NCBI GenBank assembly: GCA_003024985.2
Contig: PXIH01S0002441.1
Source: Euperipatoides rowelli
Taxonomy: Eukaryota; Onychophora; Udeonychophora; Euonychophora; Peripatopsidae
Length of the DNA stretch: 15,843 bases
Direction: 5' to 3' (one strand)
Made by a program: the position numbers and the translations under genes. Numbering within the stretch: position 1 is the stretch's first letter; each line of letters opens with the position of its first letter. The notes under the pieces were generated by a model. It saw only the letters and a list, made by a program, of their open reading frames with translations. It made no database searches and was not told the origin of the DNA. This document shows, piece by piece, positions 7,633-15,843 of the stretch.

Positions 7633-8283
7633 GTGGGGGTTGATTTGGATTTTAGTGGGGAGAAATCAAAAATTATGAGATTAAATAAAAGGGATGAGAG
7701 GGTATGGATGTTAAATAATATGAAACTGGAGGTTAAGGATTATGTTTATGTAGGAGTTACTTTCAACAATAATGAGTATTTGGGAGATTGGGAAAAGAAA
7801 ATTAGTAAAATTGGGAAAAACAAAGGGATAATTAGGGTGGCATGCATGAGTTTTAGCAAATATGAGGTGGTTAGGACATGAAAGTCAGTGGCAGTTCCAG
7901 GTTTGTTGTATGTGAGTGATGTGTTAGTCATGGGAGGTAATGTTTGGAGGAGAATGAGTGGTGCACAGAATGAGATGGGGAGATTGGCAGTGGGGGGGCA
8001 TAGTTATACGGCTATAGAGGCAATACAAGGGGATATGGGGTGGAGTAGTTTTTTTTAAATAGGGAGGCGAAGGGTAAGTTAAAAAAATTTGGTAGGTGCA
8101 GTTTATGGATAAAACATACTTTTGCATTGTAGGAGACTGGAGGAAGTTAGGGATAATAGAAGAGAAGGGGGTGAGGGCAGAGGAAGGGGAGGGAAAAATG
8201 TTTGGGTTTTAAGGGGGGGGGGGAAATGGTTGGGTTGGGTTAAGGATTTATTGGTTGAATGGGAAAGGAGGGTGGGTTTAGTT
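7633..8283 (+). pseudogene. LINE-D1 post-RT C-terminal region
   Basis: The frame from 7633 reads DLDFSGEKSKIMRLNKRDE, then VKDYVYVGVTFNNN, then KISKIGKNKGI, ending at a TGA at 7879-7881. After it, nearly in frame, come VPGLLYVSDVL and NVWRRMSGAQNEMGRLAVGG, then TAIEAIQGDMGW. These correspond to the thumb (KSK, YVYVGV) and to the LLYGSEV / NE.GR / AI.GDMGW stretch usual after the RT in this kind of LINE. The end is marked by a WLGWVKDLLVEWER-like segment near 8230-8270 and an 11-G run at 8213-8223. Confidence 0.78.
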
Positions 8284-8442
8284 TTGTAATGGCTAACATT
8301 TTTTTAAAATGACTCCGGATACAAGGAGTAGCCAGCTTTTCATCATAGCTCTAGTGATTTTTGTTGTGATGCATCAGTGATCTGCAGTTTGGAAAATTTT
8401 TTAAACGGAGTCATATTTGTGACAGTTTTATTATAAATTTAA
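8284..8442. other. C-normal block with inverted repeat, origin unknown
   Basis: Base composition changes abruptly at about 8284: cytosine returns. ATGACTCCG (8309-8317) and CGGAGTCAT (8406-8414) are perfect inverted repeats about 90 bp apart. Inside are a local ACTCC/GGAGT hairpin (8312-8329) and the palindrome TGATGCATCA (8367-8376). The block lies between LINE-D1 and a MITE. It could be another small transposon with short terminal repeats or the outer part of a composite insertion; I see no target duplication. Confidence 0.5.
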
Positions 8443-8732
8443 AGTCGGGCCTAGCGGAAGCAGAGTATTATGAACTTTTAGTCACATGACATGATCAAGA
8501 TGGATAACATATTTATTTTATTTACAGTCCTAACCCTGAACCCTAACTTCTACTATATATTAAACCCATTATGCCCCAATCCTATGATGATGGAGTGAAA
8601 TAATATTTTTTTGATTTATTTTGATAATTTTAACATAATTTACGTCCACCATACTGTTAATCAACCGTTAACCTAATCAGCGGGCGCTATGAACTTGAAA
8701 AGTTCATAATTCCACTTCCATTAGGCCCTAAT
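8443..8732. mobile_element. MITE with about 31-bp terminal inverted repeats, copy B
   Basis: The ends 8447-8479 and 8698-8728 are inverted repeats. Both read GGGCCTA, two variable bases, GGAAG, two variable bases, GA, then ATTATGAACTTTT (27 of 31 matches plus a 2-bp gap; all four mismatches are transitions). TAAATTTAA at 8434-8442 and 8733-8741 is a possible 9-bp target duplication, but it is nearly palindromic and AT-rich. The interior shares landmarks with 5778-5940. No transposase is encoded, so it would move in trans. The superfamily is unassigned. Confidence 0.75.
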
Positions 8733-9568
8733 TAAATTTAAGGGGTTTCTTTGGGTTTAGGGAGTTAAGGGAAGACTTTTTGGATTTAGTGTAGTTTTTA
8801 ATTTAAGGGACTTACGGTTAGGTGTATTTGGGGTTTGTGGGATATGTTGAGGTTTATGAGTTTAGTTTTATACTAAATTGTTGGAATTTATGTTTTGTTA
8901 GTAAAAGATATTTTGTTAGATTAAGTGATAAGTAATTATAATTATATTAAAAAGGAGGGAAGTTTTATAATTAATTTTTAGAGATTGATAGTTGTAGGAA
9001 ATTTTGTTTTTATATAATTGTTACGTTGAATGGCTTTTTTTTTCGAGATTTATTATATAATTTTAAGTTAGTGGGTTATAGTGAGGTTAGTTTTTATTAG
9101 TAAGATATAGATCATTGTAGTTTTTTAGAATTTATTGGGATATAAATAGTAGGGAATTTTTGTTAGAAATTAGTATATTGCTAATACAGGTAGGAATTAA
9201 ATAATTTTAGAAGGGGAACAAGGTGGTTTGTTGGTATTAGAAAGTGGATAATTTTTTGTTTTAATTAAAATTGCGGAATAGGAAGAAGAAAATGTTAAAG
9301 AGCAGAATGGGAAGGGTCTAAAATAAAGGATGATTTATGATAATAGCTATGAGAGAGGGGATCTATGATAGTGTGTGATTTTTGTGATGGGTAGTTCCAC
9401 ACGAGATGTTTAGGGATGGGTAAGGGGAGTGGTAAGGGTATGTGGGTTTGCAGGAAGGGAGATAAGGGTATGTGGGTGTGAGGGAGTATTATTTGAGGAT
9501 ATAGGGACGAATATGGACAGAGAATGTTTTAGAGGGGATGGGATAAGATTGAATTAATTAGTAGGGGG

Positions 9569-9720
9569 CAGGGGCGGACTGGCAAGCCCAGGGCCCAATT
9601 CTTCCCTTTTAGGTTAGGGTGACCAGATTTTCACATTTATTCCCACCCCAGTGGGGGCCACAAGAGTCAGAGGGCCCACTCTGCATTGGCAGGGTAGCAG
9701 GGTGGGCCAGTCCTCCCCTG
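9569..9720. mobile_element. hAT-type MITE inserted in LINE-D2
   Basis: The 152-bp element starts CAGGGGCGGACTGGC and ends GCCAGTCCTCCCCTG. These are inverted repeats matching at 14 of 15 positions. It is flanked by GTAGGGGG (9561-9568) and GTAGGGGA (9721-9728), an 8-bp target duplication with one change. An 8-bp duplication and CAG-starting ends are hAT hallmarks. It is too short for a transposase, is GC- and C-rich relative to the LINE around it, and is younger than that LINE copy. Confidence 0.9.
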
Positions 9721-9870
9721 GTAGGGGAGATAGATTTTTTGGGGAGAAATTTGAGGGAGTTAGTGAAAGAATGAAGGAAGGGATGGAAGAGAAAATCTCA
9801 TGTAAAGGAGGGGATAAGAAGGGAATAAGGATATTTAAAAGGAGAAGTAAGGTTAGGAAAGGGGAAGTAA

Positions 9871-10550
9871 AATGAGATTTATTATGCAACGGAGGAGGAA
9901 AGACAAATGGATTTGATGGGGGCTTGTTGAAGTGATATTAAGTTTTTAGGGGTTGTAGAAACTAATTTGAGGGAAGAGGAAGTTCCTTTTTTAGAGGAGG
10001 GCACATGGTATGGGAATAATAGGTTAGAGGGGGATAAGAAGGGGGTATGGGTTTATGGGTAACGGAAAGTTTAGAAGATAGAGGTGATAAAGGGTAAGGG
10101 ATTTATGTGGGGGTTGTTAGAATTGGGTGATTTGAAAATTGTGTTAGGAATAGTATTAACAAGAAGGACAAATTGGAGTGGAATAAAGGGATTTTAAGGA
10201 TTTATTAGAGGGGGTGAAAAAGTATAGAAATAGGGATTTTAAGATTATTATTATGGGGGATTTTAATGGGCATATTGAGGAATTTGAAGGTATAGATAAT
10301 GATAATGGGAAATTATTAAATAAGTTTTGTTGTGAGGTAGATTTGGGTATTTGTAATTTGATAGATTGTGTAGGGGAATATAGGCTACTTGGTGTAGCGG
10401 GGAATGGTGTAAGGTTATAGAAATTGTATTTTGGGTTGAATAGGGACGATATAAGGAAATTAAAATTTGGGATGGAGAAGAAAAGGGTGTGTTTCGGATC
10501 ATAATATGATTGAAATTAAATTAGGGCGATATGTGGGGGAGTAGAGTTTG
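9871..10550 (+). pseudogene. LINE-D2 endonuclease domain, broken
   Basis: The APE-type endonuclease motifs occur in order. ATEEERQMDLMGAC, a TGA at 9928-9930 and SDIKFLGVVETN (metal-binding Glu at 9958-9960) are in one frame to a TAA at 10060. A shifted middle follows, then KIIIMGDFNGHIEEFEG (GDFN at 10256-10267) and LLNKFCCEVDLGICN. SDHNMIEI comes in a third frame (SDH at 10494-10502). Glu, Asp/Asn and Asp-His catalytic positions are all encoded. The enzyme would nick target DNA to start reverse transcription. Stops and frame changes make it non-functional. A K/R/E-rich frame lies just upstream. Confidence 0.85.
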
Positions 10551-10866
10551 GTAAGGAGGGGGGGGGGTGAAGTTTAAGGGATGGAATTTAAAAAAGAAGG
10601 GGGTTTGGAACTATTAGGAAATATAATGGAGGATAAGTTAGCGAAGTTTGGGATGTTAATTATAGAGATTTTATGGATTGTTTAAATAAGGGACTGGAAA
10701 ATGCATTAAAGGATAGGAATGATTGGGAGAGGGGGAGTAGGAGTAGGAAAAAGGGGATAAAGGAGAGAGATAGGGAAATGCGTTAAATTAGGTAGGAAGC
10801 TAATAGAGATTATAAGAGGAGTCTTAAAATGGGGAATGATAGAGAAGTGAGGGAGAAATGGAAAAA

Positions 10867-11580
10867 TTCACTGACCTGATGCCTCCTTTGATTTATTGAA
10901 CCAGTCGCAATAAAAGGGGAATCACCCATAAAAAAAGTGACTTAAAAGAGAATCGTATTAAAGAGAAAAAAAGTTTTAGAAGATAAAAATTAGCATTGAA
11001 AAACATTTAACTTCAAAATCTGGAAAAGAAGTTCCGGAAACTGATATTTCAACAAGTAACAGGAGAATGCACACACAAAGGATGAAATGGTAGCATCAGC
11101 TATTCTGGAGAGAAAACTTCAAGGAAAATAGGCTCTCTATAATGTTCGCTTCACTGTTATCAAAACTCCCCTTTCCCAGCCTGATTTTAAGGTAATATTA
11201 CTTACTGTAGCCTACATATTTTTGTTGAATGTTATTAATTACAGCTATTTACTATGTTATAGTCTGTTATGGTTCCATCATTTCATTGACTTATAACTTG
11301 ACAGAGATCTACTTTGTGTCTTTGTCGATAACATTGTGTCTACAAAAAGATTATGTCTACAGACAGATGCACCATTCTTATTCAAAAAATCTGTAACTTA
11401 AAACTCCATTAATTTTCCATCTTCTAACTTTGCATACTTATAGTCAACATACTGTATATGAAATTAACATATATTTGTTGAAAAAAAAAATTAAAAATGT
11501 TTTTGAGATTTTTAAAAAACAAATTTTTCTAAGATTAAAAATACAGTATGTCTCTGTCTAAATTATGTTGTGTTACAAGA
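10867..11580. other. Non-coding interval right of LINE-D2
   Basis: Composition returns to ordinary AT-rich DNA. One frame is open for 37 codons at 10980-11090 with plausible protein-like text (SGKEVPETDIST). It is preceded by a possible acceptor (ATTAG at 10989-10993) and continues past a stop to about 11190, where AAG|GTAATA occurs. That is too weak to call an exon. The rest is featureless. Confidence 0.4.
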
Positions 11581-11607
11581 TTTAAAGCTCATATAACGAG
11601 CTTTAAA
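11581..11607. repeat. Perfect 10-bp inverted repeat
   Basis: TTTAAAGCTC (11581-11590) and GAGCTTTAAA (11598-11607) are exact complements with a 7-bp loop. It could be a transposon end or a chance hairpin in AT-rich DNA. The flanks show no matching partner. Confidence 0.75.
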
Positions 11608-13260
11608 ATGAGCTGTAGCTGAACCTTGTAGCATGTCTGATTCCAGAGTTATGAATTTTATTGTTGACAAAATTGATGTAAAATTAAAACTTTTTCACAG
11701 TTTTCAAAAATAAATAATAAAAAAATGACTGATAAAAAAAATTCTCAAAATTTGAATTTTTCATGTCCTCCATAGGTACAACTTATAAGCCAAAAATAAT
11801 TGAAATCTAAGATATGTAAGAATCAGGCCCCTAGTTGATTTGACATGGAATGACCCCAAGATAAGATTGTGTTATCTGCTAAGATAGAGATGAAATTTCA
11901 AGTGTAAGCTTTAGGTTGCTTTATAAGGGGTAAACTGATAATGTAGGCTCATAAATGAGTCTTATACTAAAAGGGTGGATTAAAAATGATTTCTTTAAAT
12001 CAGAAGTTTCGCTGAAGTTAGGCTATTCTGTAAAAATAAACAGCTTCCTGAATGTTTAGGAATCGATGCCAACCCTTCAAGGTGAGCCCTGCTCCCTAAA
12101 GTTTTATTATAATCAGAAGAGGTATCCGCTTCTGGCTTATACTGTATATATTTTGACCAACAGATGTGAAGTTATTTAAGAAAGGTAAGTCATGTAATTG
12201 AGTTCAAATATAGTTGATTAGCACAATATAATTTAGTAAAATACTTTTACATAGAGTGATTATACATATTCAAATAATTAAATATAGAAGTACAAGGTGC
12301 TGGATTGAACTTAATTGTAATTGCTATTGCATTCAATGTTCTAATGGCATATATAAAATGTTTGGTTTACCAAGTGTTTAGCTATCAAAGTGATGCCAAT
12401 TAAGGATCCAGGAATGAATTTAGCTAACCTTCTAGGTGCTAGCCAATGATTAGGTTAGGAGTACTTGTTACAACGATAAAATTAGGAAAATAAGTCTGCA
12501 AACTTTACAATTGGGAGTGGGCAAAAATCAACTGTTAGCAGATGAGACCTTGAACTACCGATTGATAAGATCTTGGAAAAATACTGCAGTGTTGGTTTAC
12601 AGCTGAGACAAGGGAACAACTGAGGCTTTGTTGACCACAATGCAGTCAGTAGATCCCAGAAAACAATGACAGTACGTTTGCAGTTGGTAAGATCTAGATC
12701 GAAGTCTTTGGGTGGCTTTTATAGGATCCAAGATGTAAATTGGATATAAGGTTCTTCAATATATTTGCTCACTTTTAATCCAATAGGATTACTAGCTTTA
12801 ATCCAATGAGACCTCCTCATCCTGGAATCTTTTGTTTCCCTTATGGTCCGTACTTTTGTATAAGCACCGCTTTTAGGAATATAAGAAAAGCCTAATCTAG
12901 TGATTAAAATATCGATTGTAAATAGATATCTTAACTTTTAAGTTTGCGAAAGAATGTTAGTAAGGTTTTATTTTTTATTTTATTACTTTCCTTCCAAAGA
13001 AAGATTGATTAAGCTGGTTTGTCTTGAGTTGACTTCAACAGCTATTTGATGTGCCATCTATGTTCTGTTTTTAAAAGATTTAACATTTATATTGGAAAAA
13101 AGGTTTTTCAATGTCTATAAAGTTCTTTATCTTTGCCATTGTTTATGCCATATTTATTATGCCATTAGCCTATTAATTGTCAATATTTATTACTGGCAAA
13201 AGATGCCACTTGGTGTCTACATATAAGTTTTAAAAATGTAGGATTACCATATTCCAAGAA
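11608..13260. other. Long interval without a supported gene
   Basis: All frames are closed by frequent stops. A perfect splice-donor consensus AAG|GTAAGT lies at 12182-12190, after about 25 codons of open text, but no partner acceptor and frame are convincing. No RNA gene, terminal repeats or LINE motifs were seen. Confidence 0.45.
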
Positions 13261-13376
13261 TCCCAAAAGGGGGAACCTTTAAAAGCACAGAAAGTTACAG
13301 ACCCCACTCCCAGCAGTAAAGGGGAATTTAGAATAAAAGTTTTTCAGGTAATTATTAGGCATTGGTTTGAGGGATG

Positions 13377-13412
13377 TCCACTCTTCTCATTCCCCATAAA
13401 GTGAGGAGTGGA
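13377..13412. repeat. Imperfect hairpin
   Basis: TCCACTC (13377-13383) pairs with GAGTGGA (13406-13412), and CTCA (13386-13389) with TGAG (13402-13405). This gives an 11-bp stem with a 2-base bulge and a 12-base loop. It sits in a purine/pyrimidine-skewed patch (13261-13440) that may be old repeat DNA. Confidence 0.6.
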
Positions 13413-13453
13413 GAGCCTTGATGGAGAAGGGAGTTAAGGGACCAATAAATCTG

Positions 13454-13477
13454 TTTTTTTTTTTTTTTTAAAAAAAA
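13454..13477. repeat. T16A8 homopolymer tract
   Basis: Sixteen T are followed directly by eight A. Such a junction can mark two abutting retro-tails or simple slippage. No element could be tied to either side. Confidence 0.85.
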
Positions 13478-13674
13478 GATGATTTTATGCATTCTTAGTG
13501 TAAAATGTATGTTATTATTCCAAGCCTTAATTAAAAACAAATATATTGGTCATCCATCTCACTTTATTCATATTTGTGTAAACTATTCTTACTAAATTTC
13601 AGTATTGCATTTATAAGCTATATGTACAGTATGTAATGTTAAGACTTAAGCCAAAGATCCCGAAATTCTAAAAA

Positions 13675-13697
13675 ATAATAATTATTATTATTATTAA
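13675..13697. repeat. (ATT)n microsatellite
   Basis: AATAATAATT followed by ATT units makes a short, nearly palindromic trinucleotide tract. It has no associated element. Confidence 0.85.
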
Positions 13698-14139
13698 TTC
13701 TGTTTGAAATTGTTTTCTTTGTATTTTTATTAATTTCATAATAAATTTTCCAAAGTAATTAGTCTGGGCAAAGAAGAATCTGAAAAATGACTTTAGGTCA
13801 TTTGAAATAGCATTTTCATTTCCCTCGGATTTATTACTTTTGTTGAAATAAGTTGGAAATGAATAAGTAGGCCTATTATTAGTGGTTTTTCATATTTTTT
13901 GTTTCTCATTCTAAAAGTTTGTTTAACTTAAACATAAATTATGTTCAATTACTTNATATTTTAAGACACAGTTCTAATAGCTTTGTACGTAATTTTAACG
14001 ACATGAATGCTTTACAAAGCAAAAGTAATGAGGTCGATTAATTTTTAATTATTTTTATTTCAAATTATTTACTTATTCCATTTTCTTTTTACATGGTTTT
14101 ATTTAAGTTGATTTCTCTGTCCTGGTCAAATCTTGCAAT
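13698..14139. other. AT-rich interval with an unresolved base
   Basis: I see no gene or repeat. Position 13955 is n, an assembly or base-calling uncertainty. A TAGGCCTA-type word lies at 13868-13875. Confidence 0.6.
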
Positions 14140-14300
14140 CAATTTTTAACCCACTCATACGGAACCGATTTTGCTGAAATTTTGCAGACATGCTAGTTTC
14201 CGATGACAATACAATTTGATATAATTACTTTCAATTTTTACCACCAGGAAGCATTGCAATCCACGGTTTTCATTTCCACCACCAGGGGGCTAGAAGGAAT
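14140..14300. repeat. Repeat-like block with duplicated CCACCAGG motif
   Basis: Two similar short stretches stand about 50 bp apart: a ttcaatttttaccaccagg segment near 14229-14248 and a ttttcatttccaccaccagg segment near 14266-14285. Upstream is a non-random phrase (ccgattttgctgaaatttt, 14165-14183) that recalls interspersed-repeat DNA. CCACCAGGGGGC at 14279-14290 matches the core of the vertebrate CTCF site. Repeat status is inference. Confidence 0.35.
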
Positions 14301-15843
14301 AAAAACATGTGTGTTAAAATGTTTTTTTTACACGTTTCTTGTTTGGCTACTATTATTATCTGTACCATGTGGAGGTCTGGGAGAAATCATTAGTGAAGAT
14401 CTCGATGATTTAATCAACTAAACTATTATTTTGATGATTGCATGAACAATCATCTCTATTCTTGTGAGCCATTCACAGCTTCGATTCATTTATTCATGAA
14501 CGACTCATACATTGGAAAAGTAATCTCAATCACACTTTCATTATGCACAGACTAAATTAACAAAACCTAATAATGAACATACATACAGACACTGTATCTT
14601 TTGTCCTTTCATCGAGCGCACACTAATCTTTCCTCTCTCAGAATCGACATTCAATCATGCACATACTAACTTATCGAATAATTGATAGATATACATACAA
14701 TGTCGGTAACCATACTCATGCATCATTCACGCACTAACCTCGCTTTACTCATAAGCGTACAGAAACTAATTTTGCTTAGTTAGTTCAGGGGTGTGGGTTA
14801 TAAAAGGAAGGTTAGGTAAACAAAGTTTTTAAAAATATTTTCAGGGATATTGTATATATAGATGATTACTTATTCATTGTGATTTATGGGGCATGAAAAT
14901 TAAAGAATTCAATGGTAATTTCTAAATAATTTGGATATTATAATTGTAATATATAATGTACAGTATATTAGCTTAACTCACGCAGAGCAAGTGTGTGCTA
15001 GTCATATGATATTTATCATAAATTTATTTATTCACAATATTTGTTAGTGTCCAATGATTTTAATCTTGCAGCCATGCATAGCAAAGTTTGCGCCATCGAG
15101 TTCATTTTGTTTTATAGATTATTACCTTTACGAAAGTTAGTGTCTCACTTGAGAATAATTGTACCATAATATTGAGCTTATCTTACTTACACATTACACC
15201 ATTATTCCATTTTTTGTTTGTATGTATATACAGTATAATTATCTGTGTACTATTTTATTCCCCAACCCCAATTTCATTTCTTTATGTTTAATGTCTGCAA
15301 TGCTATTATTTTTTGGTCTTTAATCTATTGAAATAAATAAATTGCATAGATAGTTATATCTGACACTCTGGATAAATTTAGCTACCTACTTACCCACCAC
15401 CATTTTTTTTGTCCCCTGCTTGTGTTTAATACATGTAATACTCAAGATAATTATTATGTATAGTATTATTTTTATAGCCTCTAGATTGCTGAAAAGGTTA
15501 TGAGGAAATTTGTCTCACCTAAGAGAACTTTTATGATACTTTCATATCATAGGATCTTAATGTAATCTAATAAATAATTTTACGAATGCAGTTAAAATGA
15601 GTCTTTGGAGTTATTCTTACATACTTTCATATCCAGAATACTAGGCAAATTTATCGATTTACCTATATACAGTATCTACTAGCTCTTTTTCTCCATGTAT
15701 ATTAATAAATATTAGTTTCTTTTCATTTCTTGAACCAATTCATATTTAGAAAAATATTGCCTTTTGCCCTTAAAATAATTAAATAGGCCTATATTACTTT
15801 TCTTACTTCTTGTATCAGCCAATTGCCAAACTCCCTCCCCCCC
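14301..15843. other. Right-hand interval, no gene supported
   Basis: Stops are frequent. The 72-codon frame at 14203-14421 ends here and shows a hydrophobic stretch, but no family match. ACTAA-containing phrases recur irregularly at 14551, 14622, 14665 and 14733. TATAAAAG at 14799-14806 is a good TATA word with no frame downstream. atactttcatatc occurs at 15536-15548 and 15621-15633. The window ends in a C-run. Confidence 0.5.

Larger units (their letters stand above)
6111..8283 (+). mobile_element. LINE-D1, cytosine-depleted LINE, 5'-truncated
   Basis: This LINE fragment begins just after a run of ten G (6101-6110), inside the endonuclease, and continues through linker, RT and C-terminal region to about 8283, where C-normal DNA starts. 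It belongs to the same family as LINE-D2 (10380-10866): the linker motif EANR.YK.SLK.G is in both (about 6498-6535 and 10796-10832). Its + strand is unusually poor in C; the 60-base lines starting at 6421 and 6661 contain none. Several frameshifts and stops make it inactive. Confidence 0.87.
8733..10866 (+). mobile_element. LINE-D2, cytosine-depleted LINE, 3'-truncated
   Basis: The same C-poor composition runs from 8733 to 10866, broken only by the hAT MITE at 9569-9720. The first part (8733-9870) has no clear protein. It may hold the end of LINE-D1 and the 5' UTR or ORF1 of D2, and shows one K/R/E-rich frame at 9724-9872. The endonuclease follows at 9871-10550, then the linker to about 10866, where normal composition returns with no visible tail. 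D2 therefore lacks the RT, whereas D1 has it. Confidence 0.75.

Noticed and set aside
7746-8127. Two minus-strand frames opposite LINE-D1
   Set aside because: Their Pro/Ser/Leu-rich text is the complement of purine-rich LINE sequence.
9614-9889. Overlapping frames across the hAT MITE on both strands
   Set aside because: They run through the MITE into the LINE; C-poor sense DNA gives few minus-strand stops, so the minus frame is open by composition.
13355-13540. Minus-strand 61-codon frame
   Set aside because: Crosses the T16A8 tract, giving a Lys run; no other support.
14203-14421. 72-codon + frame with a hydrophobic stretch
   Set aside because: Starts in repeat-like DNA, shows no family motif, and its hydrophobic part comes from a T-rich tract. 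Described only within the interval.
1-15843. CRISPR arrays, tRNA, rRNA and bacterial operons
   Set aside because: No regular direct repeats with spacers, no convincing tRNA A/B box pair, no rRNA-like conserved text; the LINEs, MITEs and poly(A) signals indicate animal DNA.

Overview
The window looks like AT-rich nuclear DNA from an animal, most probably a marine invertebrate. It is dominated by decayed non-LTR retrotransposons (LINEs) and small non-autonomous DNA transposons. Only one open frame looks like a host gene, and there are no bacterial-style operons. TAGGCCTA-like and TACAGTA/TACTGTA words recur throughout, which I associate loosely with marine invertebrate (possibly deuterostome) genomes; no taxon can be fixed from this sequence alone. 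One ambiguous base (n) lies at 13955.

Layout. 1-3410 is a nest of dead LINEs. LINE-A (+) carries reverse transcriptase (RT) landmarks at 643-1378 and its C-terminal region at 1966-2385. It is split by a 5'-truncated LINE-B (+, about 1465-1965). LINE-C (-, about 2373-3410) abuts its 3' end, with RT block A, HDLL, PQG and an intact YADD in broken frames. A fourth LINE-like 3' tail (+) ends near 3530. 3822-3953 is a degenerate 62-bp tandem repeat.

4306-5103 is an apparently intact, intronless reading frame for a very basic 265-residue protein of unknown function. It has a strong Kozak start, two CCAAT boxes upstream and a poly(A) signal 89 bp after the stop. 5729-6048 holds an inverted repeat, a copy of a dispersed element (copy A) and a young 50-bp tandem duplication.

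6111-10866 is built from two fragments of one LINE family (LINE-D), both on the + strand and with strikingly few cytosines on that strand. D1 (6111-8283) has the end of the endonuclease, the RT and the C-terminus. D2 (about 8733-10866) has the endonuclease with ETN, GDFN and SDH motifs. They are separated by a C-normal block (8284-8732) that includes a MITE with good terminal inverted repeats. D2 is also split by a 152-bp hAT-type MITE (9569-9720) with an almost perfect 8-bp target duplication.

10867-15843 has no convincing gene. It holds inverted repeats, homopolymer and ATT tracts, one repeat-like block near 14140-14300 and a few isolated splice-donor-like and TATA-like words.

I see no CRISPR array, tRNA, rRNA or coherent multi-gene system. 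The most unusual signals are the orphan basic protein, the cytosine-depleted LINE-D pair, the LINE tails that keep a hairpin while changing its stem, and the DNA transposon remnants.
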